Of a stretch of DNA of 7,676 bases, positions 5,321 through 7,676 are shown piece by piece. Source of the DNA: an uncultured Collinsella sp. (GTDB lineage Bacteria; Actinomycetota; Coriobacteriia; Coriobacteriales; Coriobacteriaceae). Every line of letters starts with the position of its first letter. The first letter of the stretch is position 1. The stretch is taken from assembly GCA_900757265.1 (NCBI GenBank), contig CAAENW010000186.1, forward strand, positions 1-7,676. Reading direction: 5' to 3'. Made by a program: the position numbers and the translations under genes. The notes under the pieces were generated by a model. That model was not told where the DNA came from and did no database searches. It was given only the letters and a program-made list of their open reading frames with translations.

Positions 5321-6103
5321 ATGGATAAGCGAGATCTTGAGCAATTGCTGAGCGATGTTGCCGGCGGAGCAGTCACCCCTGCCGACGCCCTCACGCGCAT
5401 CCAAACGGCTCCGACCGCCGATTTGGGCTTTGCGCAGCTCGATCTTTCGCGCGGGGTGCGCCAGGGGGCCGGCGAGGTTGTCTACGGGGCCGGTAAAACC
5501 GCCGATCAGATTGCCGCCATTATCGAAGCACTGCGCGATGCCGGCCAGGAGCGCATCCTGGTCACGCGCCTGGATGCCGAAAAAGCCGCGCGCACCGCTG
5601 AGCTTCTTGGCAACGGCATCGACCTGGGATATGTCCCGGACGCACAGCTCGCCCTCGTGGGCGGCAAGCCCTCCCCCACCGGCAACGGACGCATCGTCGT
5701 CGCCTGCGCCGGCACGAGCGACCTGCCCGTCGCCGAAGAAGCCGCGTTGACGGCCGAGTTCTATGGCAACGAGGTCGACCGCCTCTACGACGTGGGTGTC
5801 GCTGGCCTGCACCGTCTGCTCGCGCATGCCGAGGAACTTGCCCAGGCACAGGTGGTCATCGCCATTGCCGGCATGGAGGGCGCACTGGCGAGCGTTGTCG
5901 GCGGCCTGGTAAGCTGTCCGGTCATAGCCGTTCCCACCAGCGTGGGTTACGGCGCGAGCTTTGGTGGCGTAGCCGCGCTGCTCGCCATGCTCAACTCCTG
6001 CGCCAGCGGCGTTTCGGTCGTCAACATCGACAACGGCTTTGGTGCCGCCTACCAGGCAAGTCTTATCAATCATCTGAGCGCCGGCACGCTCTGCGCCCGT
6101 TAA
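5321..6103 (+). CDS. larB: Nickel-pincer cofactor biosynthesis protein LarB
   Basis: LarB carboxylates the pyridinium ring of nicotinate adenine dinucleotide and hydrolyses its phosphoanhydride. This is the first step to the nickel-pincer nucleotide cofactor of lactate racemase LarA. The protein is 260 residues, normal for the family. The N-terminal part carries the GEVVYGAGKT segment (51-60). The C-terminal AIR-carboxylase-like domain has GTSDLPVAEEAA (131-142), AGMEGALASVVGG, PTSVGYGASFGG (205-216) and LNSCASG with Cys227, the likely catalytic cysteine, then VNIDNGFGA. An ATG at 5321 with AAGGG about 9 bases upstream gives the family's usual N-terminus; the frame stays open to 5288 without a better start. 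It is the first gene of larB-larC-tetR and is joined to larC by a 10-base gap. Confidence 0.95.
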   Translation: MDKRDLEQLLSDVAGGAVTPADALTRIQTAPTADLGFAQLDLSRGVRQGAGEVVYGAGKTADQIAAIIEALRDAGQERILVTRLDAEKAARTAELLGNGIDLGYVPDAQLALVGGKPSPTGNGRIVVACAGTSDLPVAEEAALTAEFYGNEVDRLYDVGVAGLHRLLAHAEELAQAQVVIAIAGMEGALASVVGGLVSCPVIAVPTSVGYGASFGGVAALLAMLNSCASGVSVVNIDNGFGAAYQASLINHLSAGTLCAR

Positions 6104-6113
6104 GGAGCATTCC

Positions 6114-7031
6114 ATGTCCAATCATCAGCACACGCTTATCATCGACGGCACCTCGGGCATCAGCGGCGATATGACCGTCGCGGCCCTGCTCGACCTAGGC
6201 GCCAGCGAGGAGCACCTGCGCGAGCAGCTCGCCACGCTGCCGGTCGACGGCTTTACGATCGCCGTCACACGCGTAAGCAAGCATGGCATCGACGCCTGCG
6301 ATTTCGACGTCCAGCTTGCAGAGGAACTCGAGAACCACGATCACGATATGGCCTGGCTCTACGGCAACGAAGCAGCTGCCGAGCACACGCACGAGCATGA
6401 GCACCACCATCATGATCATGGCGAGCACGAACACGAGCACTGCCACGAGCATGACCATGAGGGCCACGGCCATGGCCACGAGGGTCACCATCACGCCCAC
6501 CACCATCACCACCGTTCTTTGGCTGACGTCACCGCCATCATCGATGGCTCGCAGTTAAGCGATGGCGCCAAGCGTCGCGCCCTCGCCATTTTTTCCGTAC
6601 TCGCCGCTGCCGAGGCCAAGGCTCACGGCAAAACGCCCGAGACCGTCATGTTCCACGAGGTGGGCGCCGTCGATTCCATCGTCGACGTCTGCTCTGTCGC
6701 CATCTGCCTCGATGACCTGGGTATTGAGGACATCGTGGTCGAGTCGCTCTCCGAGGGTCACGGTACCATCCGTTGTGCCCACGGTCTCATGCCCATTCCC
6801 GTCCCCGCTGTCGTCAACCTGTGCCAGGCGGGCAATATCGCCCTCACGCCCGCACCAGTCGCCGGCGAGCTTGTGACGCCCACGGGCGCCGCCATCGTCG
6901 CCGCACTGCGCACGTCCGAGCACCTGCCGGCCCGCTACCGCATCGAGGCCGTCGGCTACGGCGCCGGTAAGCGCCCCTACGAGGGCTGCTCCGGTACGCT
7001 CCGCTGCCTGCTCGTTCACGCGGACGCATAG
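6114..7031 (+). CDS. larC: LarC N-terminal (LarC1-type) protein with His-rich insert, lacking the LarC2 part
   Basis: LarC is the CTP-dependent protein that inserts nickel into the pincer nucleotide made by LarB and LarE. The 305-residue product shows LarC1 signatures: IIDGTSGISGDMTVAALLDLG (N-terminus, about residue 9 on), MFHEVGAVDSIVDV, PIPVPAV, ELVTPTGAA and GYGAGKRPYEG near the end. Residues 91-133 are His-rich. The protein stops right after GTLRCLLVHADA, where the family continues into the LarC2 region of 100 or more residues. In Lactobacillus plantarum that part is joined by a programmed frameshift; here the following frame is tetR and no LarC2-like sequence is present. The ribosome binding site AAGGAG overlaps the larB stop, spacing 6. 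It may act with a separate LarC2, as a nickel-binding protein, or be non-functional. Confidence 0.92.
   Translation: MSNHQHTLIIDGTSGISGDMTVAALLDLGASEEHLREQLATLPVDGFTIAVTRVSKHGIDACDFDVQLAEELENHDHDMAWLYGNEAAAEHTHEHEHHHHDHGEHEHEHCHEHDHEGHGHGHEGHHHAHHHHHRSLADVTAIIDGSQLSDGAKRRALAIFSVLAAAEAKAHGKTPETVMFHEVGAVDSIVDVCSVAICLDDLGIEDIVVESLSEGHGTIRCAHGLMPIPVPAVVNLCQAGNIALTPAPVAGELVTPTGAAIVAALRTSEHLPARYRIEAVGYGAGKRPYEGCSGTLRCLLVHADA
6384..6512 (+). other. Histidine-rich segment of LarC
   Basis: Residues 91-133 of LarC contain 25 His in 43 positions, interleaved with Glu, Asp and Gly plus Cys110, and with His75 and His77 just before. It forms a low-complexity loop between the SGISGDM region and the SLADV region, where LarC proteins vary in length. 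Such stretches bind nickel or zinc in metallochaperones such as HypB, UreE and SlyD, so nickel buffering or delivery is the natural reading (inference). Confidence 0.8.
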
Positions 7032-7033
7032 CC

Positions 7034-7573
7034 ATGGATGCCCGCAAGGCAAAAAGCCGCGCTGCCATCGTTGCGGCGTTCTCCGAGCTGCTGCGCGAAG
7101 AGGACTACGGCAAGATCACCGTCGGCGACATTATCGCTCGCGCCCATGTGGGTCGGGCCACGTTCTACGGCCTCTTCAAAAGCAAAGATGACCTACTGTC
7201 CGAACTCGTGAGCGACATCTGCACCCACTCCCTCGACGACGATGGCACACCGCTCGACGACCCACTCGTGCAGGTCGAGCATATCCTCAACAACCTCTGG
7301 GAGCGCCGCCAGGGTGTACGAGCCCTCGTAGCCGGCGCCGGCTCACGTGTCTTCGCCGACTGCTTACGCAAGACCATCATGTCACGAGCAGCCGAAACCG
7401 TTCCCACCGACCCAAACGGCCCCGCCGCCACCATGGACCGAAGCTTCCTACTACACCACATAGCCTCAAGCTTCGTAGGAATGGTCCAATGGTGGGCCTG
7501 GCACAACTTCGAAGCCAACAAAGCCAACGTAGCCAAAAACTACCTCTCAGCCATAGCGCCCCTCTTCAACTAA
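7034..7573 (+). CDS. TetR/AcrR-family transcriptional regulator
   Basis: This is a 179-residue DNA-binding regulator. The N-terminal helix-turn-helix is clear: AIVAAFSELLREEDYGKITVGDIIARAHVGRATFYGLFKSKDDLLSEL (about residues 11-58), with the TetR signature TVGDII..AHVGRATFY..F. The C-terminal ligand/dimer domain ends in FVGMVQWWAWHNFE, a pattern of TetR proteins with DhaS-type C-terminal domains. The start lies 2 bases after the larC stop without a visible ribosome binding site of its own, so translation is probably coupled to larC. Co-transcription with larB-larC and the palindrome at their promoter suggest autoregulation of the lar operon. The effector cannot be read from sequence. Codons near the 3' end are notably G-poor on the plus strand. 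Confidence 0.93.
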   Translation: MDARKAKSRAAIVAAFSELLREEDYGKITVGDIIARAHVGRATFYGLFKSKDDLLSELVSDICTHSLDDDGTPLDDPLVQVEHILNNLWERRQGVRALVAGAGSRVFADCLRKTIMSRAAETVPTDPNGPAATMDRSFLLHHIASSFVGMVQWWAWHNFEANKANVAKNYLSAIAPLFN

Positions 7574-7588
7574 GTACCCGCTCAGCCC

Positions 7589-7676
7589 CAAAGCGCAACC
7601 CCCATCTCAAGGCACCGCTCTACCCCAAGGCATCGAGCCTACCCAAAGTGCCGCCCGTCTCTCAAGGCCCATCGCA
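7589..7676 (+). repeat. Degenerate 18-19 base periodic motif after tetR (runs to window edge)
   Basis: A CAARG-type motif starts at 7589, 7608, 7626, 7644 and 7663, with spacings of 19, 18, 18 and 19 bases; four of the five continue to CG about 7-10 bases on. Between the motifs the sequence is C/T-rich (CTCTACC, GCCTACC, CCGTCT). The 103 bases after tetR contain no gene and no terminator. The repeat is imperfect, and more copies may lie outside the window. Confidence 0.4.

Noticed and set aside
5291..6121. 276-codon minus-strand frame opposite larB
   Set aside because: LarB motifs are unambiguous on the plus strand; the antisense product has no recognisable features.
7022..7573. LarC2 joined by programmed frameshift as in Lactobacillus
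   Set aside because: The downstream frame encodes a clear TetR helix-turn-helix protein, and no LarC2-like sequence appears in any frame.

Overview
The window looks like chromosomal DNA from a high-GC anaerobic actinobacterium. Class Coriobacteriia, possibly near Collinsella, is my best guess. It rests on recalled similarity of protein style (FeoB with a long first extracytoplasmic loop, two small FeoA proteins, GC-ending codons), not on any search. There are nine genes. The feo, ptsH and aspS genes are on the minus strand in the left 4.3 kb; serB, larB, larC and a TetR-family regulator gene are on the plus strand in the right 3.1 kb. The two groups diverge from a 256-base gap at 4315-4570. 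I see no mobile element, CRISPR array, tRNA or rRNA.

Left half, in transcription order on the minus strand. aspS encodes an aspartyl-tRNA synthetase and sits behind a structured leader. It ends at a strong intrinsic terminator (2469-2503). ptsH then encodes a stand-alone HPr whose usual regulatory Ser46 position is Asp. A GTGAC-type hairpin and a long inverted repeat follow, and lead into feoA-feoA-feoB, a ferrous-iron uptake operon. FeoB runs off the left edge after 440 residues. A second, DtxR-box-like palindrome and a GC-rich hairpin lie between the second feoA and feoB.

Right half, plus strand. serB encodes a short phosphoserine phosphatase. A separate promoter then overlaps a perfect 11-bp inverted repeat, followed by larB-larC-tetR, which are tightly packed. 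LarB and LarC belong to the pathway that builds the nickel-pincer nucleotide cofactor of lactate racemase-type enzymes. LarC has a 43-residue histidine-rich insert with 25 His, and it stops where the C-terminal (LarC2) part of the family would begin; tetR starts 2 bases later. Neither larA nor larE is in the window. A plausible but untested reading is that the TetR protein represses its own lar operon through the palindrome at 5243-5276.

The last 103 bases after tetR hold no gene. They show a degenerate C-rich motif recurring every 18-19 bases up to the window edge. The most unusual points are the LarC1-only, His-rich LarC tied to a TetR gene, the operator-like palindrome on the larB promoter, the Asp46 HPr, and the paired GTTAAC sites in front of feo.
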